36,552 bases of DNA from a virus. The notes beneath the pieces are model-generated. The model had not been told where the DNA came from and made no database searches. It saw nothing but the letters and a program-made list of their open reading frames with translations. Made by a program: the position numbers and the translations under genes. This document shows positions 7,629 through 15,336 of the stretch, piece by piece; position 1 is the stretch's first letter, and the number at the start of each line of letters is the position of its first letter. The stretch spans positions 1 to 36,552 of the IMG/VR virus record IMGVR_UViG_3300025138_000129, one strand, 5' to 3'.

Positions 7629-8043
7629 AATCAAAAATTGGGTACCAGCTGATATGCTGGAAATCACCCTAAACGAACCGGATGACTTTCTAAAGATACG
7701 TGAGACTTTAACACGTATTGGAGTAGCATCTCGTAAAGATCAAAAACTGTACCAATCTTGTCACATACTCCATAAACAAGGTAGGTATTTTATCGTTCAT
7801 TTTAAAGAACTGTTTTTGTTAGATGGTAAACCTTCTAACTTAATTGAGAATGACCTAGAACGTAGGAACACAATTGCTACTCTCTTAGCGGATTGGGGAT
7901 TGGTAACAATCTTAAACCCCGCATTAGTGAAGAGTTTAGCCCCATTGCGTCAAATAAAGGTCATTCCATTCAAAGAGAAATCGCAATGGGAACTGTGTCC
8001 AAAATACAATATAGGAAACAGTAATGGAGAAAAGACTAAATAA
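7609..8043 (+). CDS. regA: RegA translational repressor
   Basis: RNA-binding protein that represses translation of early mRNAs in T4. Conserved segments include PDDFLKIRETLTRIGVAS, LYQSCHILHKQGRYFIVHFKEL and the C-terminal WELCPKYNIGN. The reading frame allows a GTG start at 7609, with AAAGGA upstream and overlap with gp62. An internal ATG at 7654 corresponds to the T4 start (M-[IL]-EITL). I kept the longer form because the ribosome-binding site before 7654 is poor. A short tail follows the conserved YNIGN. Order gp44-gp62-regA is as in T4. Confidence 0.93.
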   Translation: MENENIEIKNWVPADMLEITLNEPDDFLKIRETLTRIGVASRKDQKLYQSCHILHKQGRYFIVHFKELFLLDGKPSNLIENDLERRNTIATLLADWGLVTILNPALVKSLAPLRQIKVIPFKEKSQWELCPKYNIGNSNGEKTK

Positions 8044-8116
8044 AGCATGGAAAAAATTTCATAAATTTATGAAATCAGGCAGATTAAATAAAGTTTGTAA
8101 TAAATGCTTAAACTAA
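8024..8116 (+). CDS. Possible 30-residue basic peptide after regA
   Basis: An ATG 20 nt before the regA stop opens a 30-codon frame rich in Lys/Asn and ending CNKCLN. It fills the interval between regA and the hsp20 leader. Its upstream region has only a weak purine stretch. Composition (Lys, Asn, Phe) is what A+T-rich non-coding sequence would also give, so this is a weak call. Confidence 0.3.
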   Translation: MEKRLNKAWKKFHKFMKSGRLNKVCNKCLN

Positions 8117-8128
8117 CAACGAAAGTTG

Positions 8129-8136
8129 TATAAATA
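8129..8136 (+). promoter_or_regulatory. T4-type late promoter for hsp20
   Basis: TATAAATA in the intergenic region 62 nt before the hsp20 start. Its last base is the first base of a terminator-like hairpin (8136-8168). Transcripts starting about 6 nt downstream would lose most of that hairpin's left arm. Confidence 0.68.
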
Positions 8137-8169
8137 AATGTGACTGCCGAATTATCGGGGTCACATTTT
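8136..8169 (+). terminator. Hairpin/terminator after regA, nested with late promoter
   Basis: AAATGTGAC (8136-8144) pairs perfectly with GTCACATTT (8160-8168). An inner CCGA/TCGG helix has an ATTA loop. It is followed by only one further T (TTTT at 8166-8169, then AACC). It may end the gp44-gp62-regA transcript; the short T run makes it moderate. Confidence 0.6.
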
Positions 8170-8198
8170 AACCTTGCTAAAAACAATAGGAGGAAGCT

Positions 8199-8651
8199 AT
8201 GGTAAGAAATACTATGAACGTGCCGCGTTCGTTATTCATTGGGTTTGATCCCATACTAAATGAACTTGAGAGGATCCACTCAGCTGGAAAGTCCCAAGAT
8301 AACTATCCACCCCACAATGTAGTGAAGATTGATGATGAAAATTTTGTCATTGAACTTGCAATTGCGGGCTTTTCGGAAGAAGATATTTCCGTAGAAGTTA
8401 AAGATGGTATTCTGATAGTAAAGGGCAATAAACATGATGAAAAACGAGAGTTTGCACATAAAGGTATCTCGTCCCGCAAATTTGAGAAGTCCTTCCGACT
8501 CTCTGAATTTGTTGTTATTGACGGTGCCAATCTAGTGAATGGTATACTCGTGGTGAATGCCAGAGTAGAAATTCCAGAAGAGAGGCGTCCTAGGAAGATC
8601 GAAATAGGGTCTGCTGGGGCATCAAAGAAGAAGGAATTTATCCAAGATTAA
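8199..8651 (+). CDS. Small heat-shock protein Hsp20 (alpha-crystallin domain)
   Basis: 150 residues. An N-terminal FIGFDPILNELERIH segment is followed by an alpha-crystallin core: YPPHNVVKIDDENFVIELAIAGFSEEDISVEV, then DGILIVKGNK, the GISSRKFEKSFRL segment and NGILVVNARVEIPEE. This is the IbpA-like Hsp20 family. Such ATP-independent chaperones are frequent in marine T4-like phages, often near structural genes; a role in virion assembly is inferred. AGGAGG 6 nt before the ATG fixes the start. A TATAAATA box upstream and a terminator at 8871 suggest a late unit with the small membrane gene at 8708. Confidence 0.93.
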   Translation: MVRNTMNVPRSLFIGFDPILNELERIHSAGKSQDNYPPHNVVKIDDENFVIELAIAGFSEEDISVEVKDGILIVKGNKHDEKREFAHKGISSRKFEKSFRLSEFVVIDGANLVNGILVVNARVEIPEERRPRKIEIGSAGASKKKEFIQD

Positions 8652-8707
8652 TTCCGGTGAGCAGCGAAACTCGGTAGATAATTGTTTAATTACTACTGGA
8701 GAACAAC

Positions 8708-8848
8708 ATGAAACATATGATTCACTTAGTGAACAAATATGAAGACGTTGCCGAGGCCTTAAGAACTACTTTTTTTGCATTAACTGTTACTGGACTAATC
8801 TTAGGATTAGCACCTTTAATAATGTGGATGCAATTAAATAATTTTTAA
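8708..8848 (+). CDS. 46-residue single-span membrane protein
   Basis: A small gene. The first ~20 residues are polar (MKHMIHLVNKYEDVAEALR), followed by one hydrophobic span (TTFFALTVTGLILGLAPLIMWM) and a short QLNNF tail. GGAG at 8698-8701 lies at a good distance from the ATG. It follows hsp20 by 56 nt and is closed by the hairpin at 8871. No family is recognised. Size and topology would fit a small holin-like or membrane accessory protein, but nothing proves that. Confidence 0.75.
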   Translation: MKHMIHLVNKYEDVAEALRTTFFALTVTGLILGLAPLIMWMQLNNF

Positions 8849-8870
8849 GACCAAATTGACATAATCATGC

Positions 8871-8898
8871 GGGGGTAAGAAATTACCCCCAACCTTTT
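8871..8898 (+). terminator. Intrinsic terminator after hsp20 unit
   Basis: GGGGGTAA (8871-8878), GAAA tetraloop, TTACCCCC (8883-8890): a perfect 8-bp stem, followed by AACCTTTTAT. The T run is short but the stem is strong. Confidence 0.75.
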
Positions 8899-8908
8899 AT
8901 GTACATAT

Positions 8909-8932
8909 AAGTGTATACAAACTACACTTTTT
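8909..8932 (+). terminator. Second weaker hairpin with T run
   Basis: AAGTGTA (8909-8915) pairs with TACACTT (8923-8929) over a 7-nt loop, giving TTTTT at 8928-8932. It backs up the terminator at 8871 and isolates the gp43 promoter. GTACATATAA also occurs twice around it (8901 and 8934). Confidence 0.5.
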
Positions 8933-8957
8933 CGTACATATAAATGCTAGAAATCCC

Positions 8958-8986
8958 TTTACTTTTACCCTAGGATGTGTTATAAT
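8958..8986 (+). promoter_or_regulatory. Sigma70-type promoter for gp43
   Basis: TTTACT at 8958-8963, 17-bp spacer, TATAAT at 8981-8986, with the shared CCCTTTACTTTTACC and TGTTATAATATA blocks seen at the gp45 promoter. Confidence 0.88.
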
Positions 8987-9016
8987 ATATACTATTAACA
9001 AGGTGACAAATTCGTT

Positions 9017-11527
9017 ATGAAATTCTACACAAATGTAACTCGATATGGTAATATGTTACTCTATCGTGGCTATGAAAATGGCCAAAAGAAACAAGAAAAG
9101 ATCAAATACAAACCAACTCTGTTTGTCAATACCCCCAAACCAACCCCTTGGAAATCCTTAGACGGAGTACCAGTTGCTCCTATTCAAATGGAATCTATGC
9201 GTGACGCCAAAGAGTGGATCGCTTCTAATAAACAAACAGCCGGTAGGTTAATATTCGGCAATGACCGATACATACCTGCTTATATTAATGACGAATTTCC
9301 AGGCATCATCGAGTGGGATAGAAACAAGATCAATGTAACATCATTTGATATCGAAGTTGCCTCTGATGACGGTTTCCCAGAACCAGATAAAGCAGATTAC
9401 CCAGTAATATCAATTGCCATGAAAAATAATATTGACAATACATATTATGTTTGGGGTCTTAATGACTATGACGTGGAAAATTCTTTAATGAAAGATAACC
9501 GTGTGGTCTACAAAAAATGTGGTTCTGAGGCTGAATTACTATCAGACTTTATATTACACTGGTGTCTACCATCTAACTGCCCCGATGTTATTACAGGCTG
9601 GAACATCAGATTCTTTGATGTCCCCTACCTAGTAAACAGAACAATTAAAATTCTTGGCGATGACATGGCTAAAAGATTTTCGCCGTGGGGTCTTGTTGAC
9701 CGATATGACGTTAAGATGATGGGTCGTGAACAGTGCACATATGACTTAAAAGGTATATCCACAATTGATTACCTAGAATTATTCCAAAAGTTTGGCTACT
9801 CTTATGGTACCCAAGAATCTTACAGACTCGATCACATTGCTAATGTAGTTCTTGGAGAAAAGAAACTATCTTATGCAGAACACGGTTCACTCCATACATT
9901 ATACAAGTTTGACCATCAAAAGTTTATTGATTATAATATCAAAGACGTAGAGTTGGTTGATCGGCTAGAAGACAAGATGGGTCTTATTACTCTATGTCTT
10001 ACAATGGCTTATCAAGGTGGCGTGAATTACAACGACACATTCGGAGTAACTTCGATATGGGAATCAATTATTCATAGATACCTATACGAGAACAAAGTCT
10101 GTATGCCGTTCTATGAGAACAAGGTAAAGACTAATTATCCTGGTGGTTATGTAAAAGATCCAGTGGTTGGTCTACACGAGAACGTAGTTTCGTTTGACCT
10201 TAACTCTCTGTATCCTTCTCTGATTATGCAATATAATATGTCGACAGAAACAATCGCTAATGGTGAAGTAATGAACCTAGACATAGAGAAACTGCTCCAA
10301 GGTTATACCTTTAAGAATCCTGGTAAGGCAATTGGCGGCAACGGGCAGATGTTTAGAACAGATAAGAAAGGCTTTATGCCTACTCTTGTAGATGGTATGT
10401 ACAGCGAACGTGTTGGCATTAAGAAAGAAATGCTCTCGGCACAACGAGAGTTGCAAAAGGTAGATAAACATGATAAACAAAAACTTTATGATATTGAAAG
10501 GCGAATTAACATTGCCGAAAATCGGCAAATGGCTATTAAGATTCTTCTTAATTCTCTTTATGGTGCTATGGGCAACAAGTACTTCAGGTTCTTTGACCAA
10601 CGTATCGCAGAGGCCATTACTCTGTCTGGACAACTTACAATTCGGTGGGCAGAGGTCGCCATTAATAAGTATCTCAACAAGGTGTTGTCTACCAAAGGTA
10701 AGGACTATGTCATTGCCATTGACACCGACAGTTTGTATGTTAGCCTAGATGATTTGGTTAAACTTGTTAACCCAGTCAATAAGATTGATTTCCTAGACAA
10801 GGTTGCAGAAGATAGACTAGAACCAGTACTTGCAGATGCCTATGTAGATTTATATAAGATGATGGGCGGAATCGAAGACAGAATGGTAATGAAAAGAGAA
10901 GTTATTGCTGATCGCGGCATCTGGACAGCAAAGAAAAGATATATTTTAAATGTGTTCGACAATGAAGGGGTTCGTTATGCAGAACCCAAACTTAAAATCA
11001 TGGGTATTGAGGCTATCAAATCATCAACTCCAGAACCATGTCGAGATGCTCTTAAAGAAATCTTTAAAGTGATTATGTCCGGTGATGAAGTAAAGACCCA
11101 GATGGCCATTAAACAATTTAAACGGTATTTTAACTCACTAGATGCAGATAAAATTGCATTTCCCCGCGGAGTCTCTAATGTAACCGACTACCGAGATGCA
11201 GGTACAATCTATAGAAAAGGTACTCCTATTCATGTTCGTGCAGCTTTGTTACACAATAACCTGTTGGACCATTATAGTCTAAATAAGAAGTATGAACATA
11301 TTAAAAATGGCGAGAAGATCAAGTTTATCTATCTTAAAGTACCCAACAGCTTGAAAGAAAATGTTATCGGATTTTCGCAGTATTTACCTGAAGAATTTAA
11401 ACTCGCTAAATACATAGACTATGAATTACAATTTCAGAAAACATTCTTGGCCCCAATCGAGCCAATACTAAAATCAATCGGTTGGTCGTCAGAAGAACAA
11501 TCATCTTTAGAAAGTTTTTTTGGCTAA
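9017..11527 (+). CDS. gp43: DNA polymerase gp43 (family B)
   Basis: 836-residue replicative polymerase with 3'-5' exonuclease. Exo I FDIE (D111, E113), Exo II FFDVPY (D201) and Exo III YNIKD (D310) are intact. Polymerase motif A is FDLNSLYPS (D394), motif B is KILLNSLYG (508-516) and motif C is DTDS (D569, D571). The extreme C-terminus SSLESFFG matches the clamp-binding tail used by T4/RB69 gp43 to hold gp45. It is somewhat shorter than T4 gp43 (898). It has its own promoter of the conserved set and AAGGTGAC ahead of the ATG. Assignment is certain. Confidence 0.98.
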   Translation: MKFYTNVTRYGNMLLYRGYENGQKKQEKIKYKPTLFVNTPKPTPWKSLDGVPVAPIQMESMRDAKEWIASNKQTAGRLIFGNDRYIPAYINDEFPGIIEWDRNKINVTSFDIEVASDDGFPEPDKADYPVISIAMKNNIDNTYYVWGLNDYDVENSLMKDNRVVYKKCGSEAELLSDFILHWCLPSNCPDVITGWNIRFFDVPYLVNRTIKILGDDMAKRFSPWGLVDRYDVKMMGREQCTYDLKGISTIDYLELFQKFGYSYGTQESYRLDHIANVVLGEKKLSYAEHGSLHTLYKFDHQKFIDYNIKDVELVDRLEDKMGLITLCLTMAYQGGVNYNDTFGVTSIWESIIHRYLYENKVCMPFYENKVKTNYPGGYVKDPVVGLHENVVSFDLNSLYPSLIMQYNMSTETIANGEVMNLDIEKLLQGYTFKNPGKAIGGNGQMFRTDKKGFMPTLVDGMYSERVGIKKEMLSAQRELQKVDKHDKQKLYDIERRINIAENRQMAIKILLNSLYGAMGNKYFRFFDQRIAEAITLSGQLTIRWAEVAINKYLNKVLSTKGKDYVIAIDTDSLYVSLDDLVKLVNPVNKIDFLDKVAEDRLEPVLADAYVDLYKMMGGIEDRMVMKREVIADRGIWTAKKRYILNVFDNEGVRYAEPKLKIMGIEAIKSSTPEPCRDALKEIFKVIMSGDEVKTQMAIKQFKRYFNSLDADKIAFPRGVSNVTDYRDAGTIYRKGTPIHVRAALLHNNLLDHYSLNKKYEHIKNGEKIKFIYLKVPNSLKENVIGFSQYLPEEFKLAKYIDYELQFQKTFLAPIEPILKSIGWSSEEQSSLESFFG

Positions 11528-11531
11528 ACCC

Positions 11532-11560
11532 TTTACTTTTAAGACTAAATATGTTATAAT
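11532..11560 (+). promoter_or_regulatory. Sigma70-type promoter ahead of the Sm-like/glycosyltransferase operon
   Basis: TTTACT at 11532-11537, 17-bp spacer, TATAAT at 11555-11560, beginning 5 nt after the gp43 stop. It has the same CCCTTTACTTTTA block as the gp45 and gp43 promoters. Confidence 0.87.
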
Positions 11561-11583
11561 AGACACATTAACAGGAGAAAAAT

Positions 11584-11868
11584 ATGCAATTAGTAAGATT
11601 ATCATCCGGTGAAGAAATCATCGGCAACGTAGAAACAGTGGACGACAGTATTATAATTACTGACGGTTTCAGCCTTATTCCAGCTGGAGAAGGTAAGATA
11701 GGTTTTATGCCATTTATGGCGTACACCAAAGCAGCTGCAGGTATCACAATATCAAATCAATTTGTTTTGTTTATGGTTGAACCTAAAGATGAATTGGTCG
11801 ACCAAATCAAATCTATGCAATCAGGCATTGTAGTACCGCCTAAACAAGGTATTATTACAGGGGCTTAA
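11584..11868 (+). CDS. Sm-like (LSm/SH3 small-barrel) protein
   Basis: 94 residues. The N-terminus VRLSSGEEIIGNVETVDDSIIITDGFSLIP has the Sm1-type arrangement of a short strand, the [S/N]GEE[I/V]xG turn and a second strand. A later FVLFMVEPKDELVDQI could be the Sm2-like half. Such Sm-like small barrels are known in marine T4-like phages, without a proven function; RNA binding is a guess. ACAGGAG precedes the ATG. It is the first gene of an operon with two glycosyltransferases. Confidence 0.62.
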   Translation: MQLVRLSSGEEIIGNVETVDDSIIITDGFSLIPAGEGKIGFMPFMAYTKAAAGITISNQFVLFMVEPKDELVDQIKSMQSGIVVPPKQGIITGA

Positions 11869-11869
11869 T

Positions 11870-12835
11870 ATGCAATCAAGATATCCTATTTACATTATAT
11901 CTAAAGGTCGTGCAGATTCAAGACTGACAGTTAAATCTTTGGACGATATGGGTGCAATGTATAGGGTAGTTATTGAACAATCAGAGTATGATGATTATGC
12001 TGCAGTAATTAACCCTAACAGACTATTAGTACTACCCGAAGGTTTTAGAGAAAATCCAAGATGGGCAAGACCTTGCGATGTGACTGGTCTTATGGGTGGA
12101 TCCATTCCAGTAAGAAACTGGGTATGGGAACATTCTATTAACGAAGGACACAAGCGACATTGGATTATGGATGATAACATTCATAACTTCTATAGGTTAC
12201 ATAACAATAGAAAGACCAAAATGACCACACCCGCATGTTTTAGAGTATGTGAAGACTTTACTGATAGGTATACAGATGTTAAAATGTCTGGTATGAACTA
12301 TGCTTTCTTCTGTCCTGCATTTACTAAACGACCACCTTACTATCACAATACCAGAGTATATTCTTGTATTCTATTATCCAATGATGTATATGAAAGTGGA
12401 GAACTTTACTGGCGTGGTAAGTTCAATGAGGATACAGATCTGTCATTGAGAGTCATGAAAGGTGGATATCACACATACTTGTTTAATGCAATGTTATGTG
12501 GTAAAGTCGCAACATTGACAATGAAAGGTGGTAACACTAAAGAGATATATGGTATAGACCAAGCTGGAACTAAACATGACAGAGCTGGTGAGAACTATGA
12601 CGACAGACGAGAGTTTGCAGAATCTCTACATGCCCAACATCCAGACGAAGTTAGGATTACACAAAAATGGGGCCGTTGGCACCATCACATAGATTATACT
12701 GTATTCCAAAACAAGAAACCTACCAAAAAACCGGACCTAAATATACCTAAAGGTACTAATAATTATGGAATGAAATTGGTAAAATTAAAATCAACAGCAG
12801 CATTAGATGAACAGGAGGAATTAAATGTCGAATAA
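11870..12835 (+). CDS. TAGT-type glycosyltransferase (GREB1/TET-associated family)
   Basis: 321 residues. N-terminal YPIYIISKGRADSRLTVKSL, the EYDDYAAVI segment, GGSIPVRNWVWEHS (77-89), and the nucleotide-sugar/metal motif WIMDDN (D101, D102) fit the phage family described as TET/JBP-associated glycosyltransferases, related to the GREB1 C-terminus. Members are predicted to glycosylate modified bases in phage DNA. FNEDTDLSLRVMKGGY (from about 186) would be the second acidic active-site block, as in GT-A enzymes. No TET/JBP dioxygenase or other base-modifying gene is visible in this window. It starts 2 nt after the Sm-like gene and overlaps the next gene by 11 nt, so it is operonic. Substrate is unknown. 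Confidence 0.75.
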   Translation: MQSRYPIYIISKGRADSRLTVKSLDDMGAMYRVVIEQSEYDDYAAVINPNRLLVLPEGFRENPRWARPCDVTGLMGGSIPVRNWVWEHSINEGHKRHWIMDDNIHNFYRLHNNRKTKMTTPACFRVCEDFTDRYTDVKMSGMNYAFFCPAFTKRPPYYHNTRVYSCILLSNDVYESGELYWRGKFNEDTDLSLRVMKGGYHTYLFNAMLCGKVATLTMKGGNTKEIYGIDQAGTKHDRAGENYDDRREFAESLHAQHPDEVRITQKWGRWHHHIDYTVFQNKKPTKKPDLNIPKGTNNYGMKLVKLKSTAALDEQEELNVE

Positions 12836-13154
12836 AGATTTAAATAAAGCTATTAACTATGAACCACAAAGCCTATTTGTGTTAGATGGTAGCGAAGAAG
12901 AAACAACACCTTATGATTGGGACGATATGCCCGATTTTAACCAGCCACAGGCTGAAGCTCATAAGATGATTAAGATCCGTTTTAGAAATGAAGAGGATTA
13001 TAGAGAGTTTGCAGAACTAATCGGGCAAAGAAATATGACCCATAGAACCAAAAGTATTTGGTATCCTGTTCTTGATAAGAAAGCTCATAGCCTTGAAAGA
13101 TTTGTGCATGAAGACCAAATTGATGAAATGGAAATAGATGAAGTGATTGGTTAA
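12825..13154 (+). CDS. Small protein between two glycosyltransferases, function unknown
   Basis: 109 residues. An acidic N-terminus (DGSEEETTPYDWDDMPDF) is followed by a compact alpha/beta segment, KMIKIRFRNEEDYREFAELIGQ, then TKSIWYPVL and an acidic tail. This KxRFxxxEDxxEFAxLxGQ...TxSIWYP pattern recurs, to my knowledge, in phage proteins near DNA-modification or ParB-like genes, but I cannot name the domain. It overlaps the TAGT gene and ends just before the second glycosyltransferase, with AGGAGG ahead of its ATG, so it probably works with them. Confidence 0.78.
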   Translation: MSNKDLNKAINYEPQSLFVLDGSEEETTPYDWDDMPDFNQPQAEAHKMIKIRFRNEEDYREFAELIGQRNMTHRTKSIWYPVLDKKAHSLERFVHEDQIDEMEIDEVIG

Positions 13155-13155
13155 T

Positions 13156-14103
13156 ATGGCCAAGATTATAATGTACTGGTCTAATATACCAGAAAAATCA
13201 GGTTATACTACCGTTGATGAATGGAGAAATAGTGAATTACAATTTTCTCCGCATCATGATTTAGTATTTAAATCGCACGAAAGATTAGGTAATGATGTAG
13301 AAATATGGACACATCAAAAAGTATCAGAATTTAATTATAGTGGTATTACAATAAAAGATGCTGGCGAAATTATGTCGCATGATATTTGTTTTGATGGTTT
13401 GTCATGGGGCCATTCAATTGCATTTATAGCAGATACCGTAAGAGTCAAGAGAGCAAGTGAAGTATTAGGTATTGTACTAGATATGGATTCTGTTTGTCTA
13501 AGACCATTTCCAGAATATGATAGTTGGTTCAGTACTATGCCAGCAAAAATTACTAGCAGTATGGCTCCTAAATGGGGACCAAAGAAACCACCAATGACAG
13601 TACATGATGGGTCGTGGGATGGTAAAGCTCTTACTGCATTTCCAATTAAAATTGGTTCTACAACACAAAAAGAAATGTCAGCCTTGGCCGATAGTATACA
13701 CGAAAAATTTAAAACAAAGCCTAAAGGTGGATCCGATGAATGGAACTCTATTCTTTGGACAGTAAAGAAGATCGCTAATAATGATACAACTGCTAAAGTA
13801 TTTGAACCAATCTATATGAGTCCGTTACCCGCATGGTTACCAGTTGGCAAATGTTATAGCCTTGAAAGTCCTACTAGATTAGATGGCGTAACAGAAATCT
13901 TTGGTTACCCATTGCCTTCGATTAAAGACATAATGAGCAAGTCGTTTATTGTCGCTCATTTCTTTGAGAGTGCATTTCAGAATGCCGACCAGATCGAGGC
14001 AGACAAATGGGATAGTATATCTGACGACAGTTTGCTAGCGAAAGAAATGGATCTAATAGGCTATAAGAGAAATAAACCCACATCCCTAGACGACTTTTTT
14101 TAA
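13156..14103 (+). CDS. Putative GT32-like (DxD) glycosyltransferase with clamp-binding tail
   Basis: 315 residues. The N-terminal IIMYWSN...ELQFSPHHDLVFKSHERLG and the central SEVLGIVLDMDSVCLRPF, with DxD at 109-111, resemble family-32/capsular-type glycosyltransferases, where DxD binds the nucleotide sugar. The protein ends in SLDDFF (310-315). This closely matches the gp43 C-terminus SLESFFG, the clamp-binding peptide, suggesting that this enzyme docks on gp45. The ATG at 13156 follows the previous stop by one base. An in-frame TTG at 13147 is less likely. Neighbouring the TAGT gene and the replisome, it is a candidate DNA-modifying glycosyltransferase; the acceptor is not known. Confidence 0.62.
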   Translation: MAKIIMYWSNIPEKSGYTTVDEWRNSELQFSPHHDLVFKSHERLGNDVEIWTHQKVSEFNYSGITIKDAGEIMSHDICFDGLSWGHSIAFIADTVRVKRASEVLGIVLDMDSVCLRPFPEYDSWFSTMPAKITSSMAPKWGPKKPPMTVHDGSWDGKALTAFPIKIGSTTQKEMSALADSIHEKFKTKPKGGSDEWNSILWTVKKIANNDTTAKVFEPIYMSPLPAWLPVGKCYSLESPTRLDGVTEIFGYPLPSIKDIMSKSFIVAHFFESAFQNADQIEADKWDSISDDSLLAKEMDLIGYKRNKPTSLDDFF

Positions 14104-14111
14104 AATAACCC

Positions 14112-14140
14112 TTTACTTTTACACAAAAGTGTAGTATAAT
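14112..14140 (+). promoter_or_regulatory. Sigma70-type promoter, giving a nearly leaderless mRNA
   Basis: TTTACT at 14112-14117, 17-bp spacer, TATAAT at 14135-14140. The ATG of the following gene is at 14150, so the expected transcript begins about 2-4 nt before the start codon. GTAGTATAATATA is shared with the promoters at 1200, 3404, 19604 and 25078. Confidence 0.87.
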
Positions 14141-14149
14141 ATACTTATT

Positions 14150-15070
14150 ATGATATCAGGTACGCTATTTAAATCTCTCTATGAGACGGCAACTGTCAAT
14201 AAAATTGACTTTGAGACTTTTGATCAGTTTGAAAAAGTACTGTATAAATTGTCAGATATCCCTAGAAAAGACAAGACATCAGCATATCTAATGTCTCCCG
14301 CATCTTATTTAGAAAATACCACAAGAAAAAATGATAATGTTACTAAATGGGGTAGCTGGTGCGCAGTAGACGTAGATGATTTTGTTGGTGAACTAAAAGA
14401 ATTCCTAGAACAGAAATGCGGCAAGTATCACTTTGTCTGTTATTCTACGGCGTCATCTACTAAAGAAACCCCGAAATTCAGATTGGTATTCCCACTAACT
14501 CGTGAGGTAACCAGAGAAGAAATTAAACATTTCTGGTTTGCTTTAAATACAGAACTGGGCGAGATGGGTGATATTCAGACTAAAGATTTATCAAGAATGT
14601 ATTATATTCCTGGCAAATATGTTAATGCAAATAATTTTATATTTACCAATGAAGGTAGTCATATAGACCCAGAAGTGTTAATGGATTCACATGAGTACAT
14701 TGAAAAAGCTGGTAACACCTTCTTTGATAAATTACCAAAATCTATGCAAGATGCCCTAATTAATCATACAAAGAATTCTCTAACAAATACGGATGTCAAA
14801 TGGAATTCATATCGTGACTGTCCATTCTTTCCAAAACAGTTAGAATCAGAATATAAAGTTATAAGTGGATCAGGTTGGTACTATAAGATGTATCAAATAA
14901 TGGTCGCATTGGCAGGTAATGCTATAAAGGCTAAATACCCTATAACAAGTAAAGAAATTGCATGGATGTGCAGAGAGTTGGACATGGATACTGGTAACTG
15001 GTATGACAAACGTCCATTAGACAAAGAGGCTGATCGGGCCCTAGATTATGTAATGAGGAATCAATTATGA
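14150..15070 (+). CDS. Putative archaeo-eukaryotic primase (AEP)-like protein
   Basis: 306 residues. SWCAVDVDDF has an acidic DhD pair as in AEP motif I. YSTASSTKETPKFRLVFPL resembles the STxSHTxxxPRxRLVxPL segment around AEP motif II, but the usual His is Ser/Thr here. TKDLSRMYYIPGKYV resembles the region around motif III. The C-terminal ~100 residues (KMYQIMVALAGNAI..., TSKEIAWMCRELD) look like a small helical primase-associated domain. It could be the priming protein of this replisome or an inactive relative. I see no gp61 here. It has its own promoter and no ribosome-binding site, as for a leaderless mRNA. Confidence 0.5.
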   Translation: MISGTLFKSLYETATVNKIDFETFDQFEKVLYKLSDIPRKDKTSAYLMSPASYLENTTRKNDNVTKWGSWCAVDVDDFVGELKEFLEQKCGKYHFVCYSTASSTKETPKFRLVFPLTREVTREEIKHFWFALNTELGEMGDIQTKDLSRMYYIPGKYVNANNFIFTNEGSHIDPEVLMDSHEYIEKAGNTFFDKLPKSMQDALINHTKNSLTNTDVKWNSYRDCPFFPKQLESEYKVISGSGWYYKMYQIMVALAGNAIKAKYPITSKEIAWMCRELDMDTGNWYDKRPLDKEADRALDYVMRNQL

Positions 15071-15336
15071 CACAATATGATGAAGAAGTAAAAAGACAGA
15101 AACTGCGAGTAGAAGCAACAGAATGGGCCAAAGGTGTAAAGTGTTTACATGCGCATAGTTTTGATTCAATGGCATACGATGATCGGCCACAAGATACTGC
15201 TAAAGGCACTAAGAGTGTTATTGATTTAGAATTTAATTCTGGGATTATAGAACGCTGGCAAGATGAAAAATTAATTCATACTTTCGGTAAGAAATTAACT
15301 GATGATGAACTTATAGATATGTTTACAAGAAAATGA
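15067..15336 (+). CDS. Hypothetical protein
   Basis: 89 residues, overlapping the primase-like gene by ATGA. Mostly polar, with an N-terminal basic helix (YDEEVKRQKLRVEATEWAKG), then a beta-like DLEFNSGIIERWQDEKLIHTFGKK and a helical end LTDDELIDMF. No family is recognised. The gene is supported by its tight overlap with both neighbours. Confidence 0.72.
   Translation: MTQYDEEVKRQKLRVEATEWAKGVKCLHAHSFDSMAYDDRPQDTAKGTKSVIDLEFNSGIIERWQDEKLIHTFGKKLTDDELIDMFTRK

Noticed and set aside
8102-8110. MotA-like box AATGCTTA before TATAAATA
   Set aside because: The gap to the -10-like box is 18 nt, not the 11-13 of T4 middle promoters, and the box is a T4 late type.
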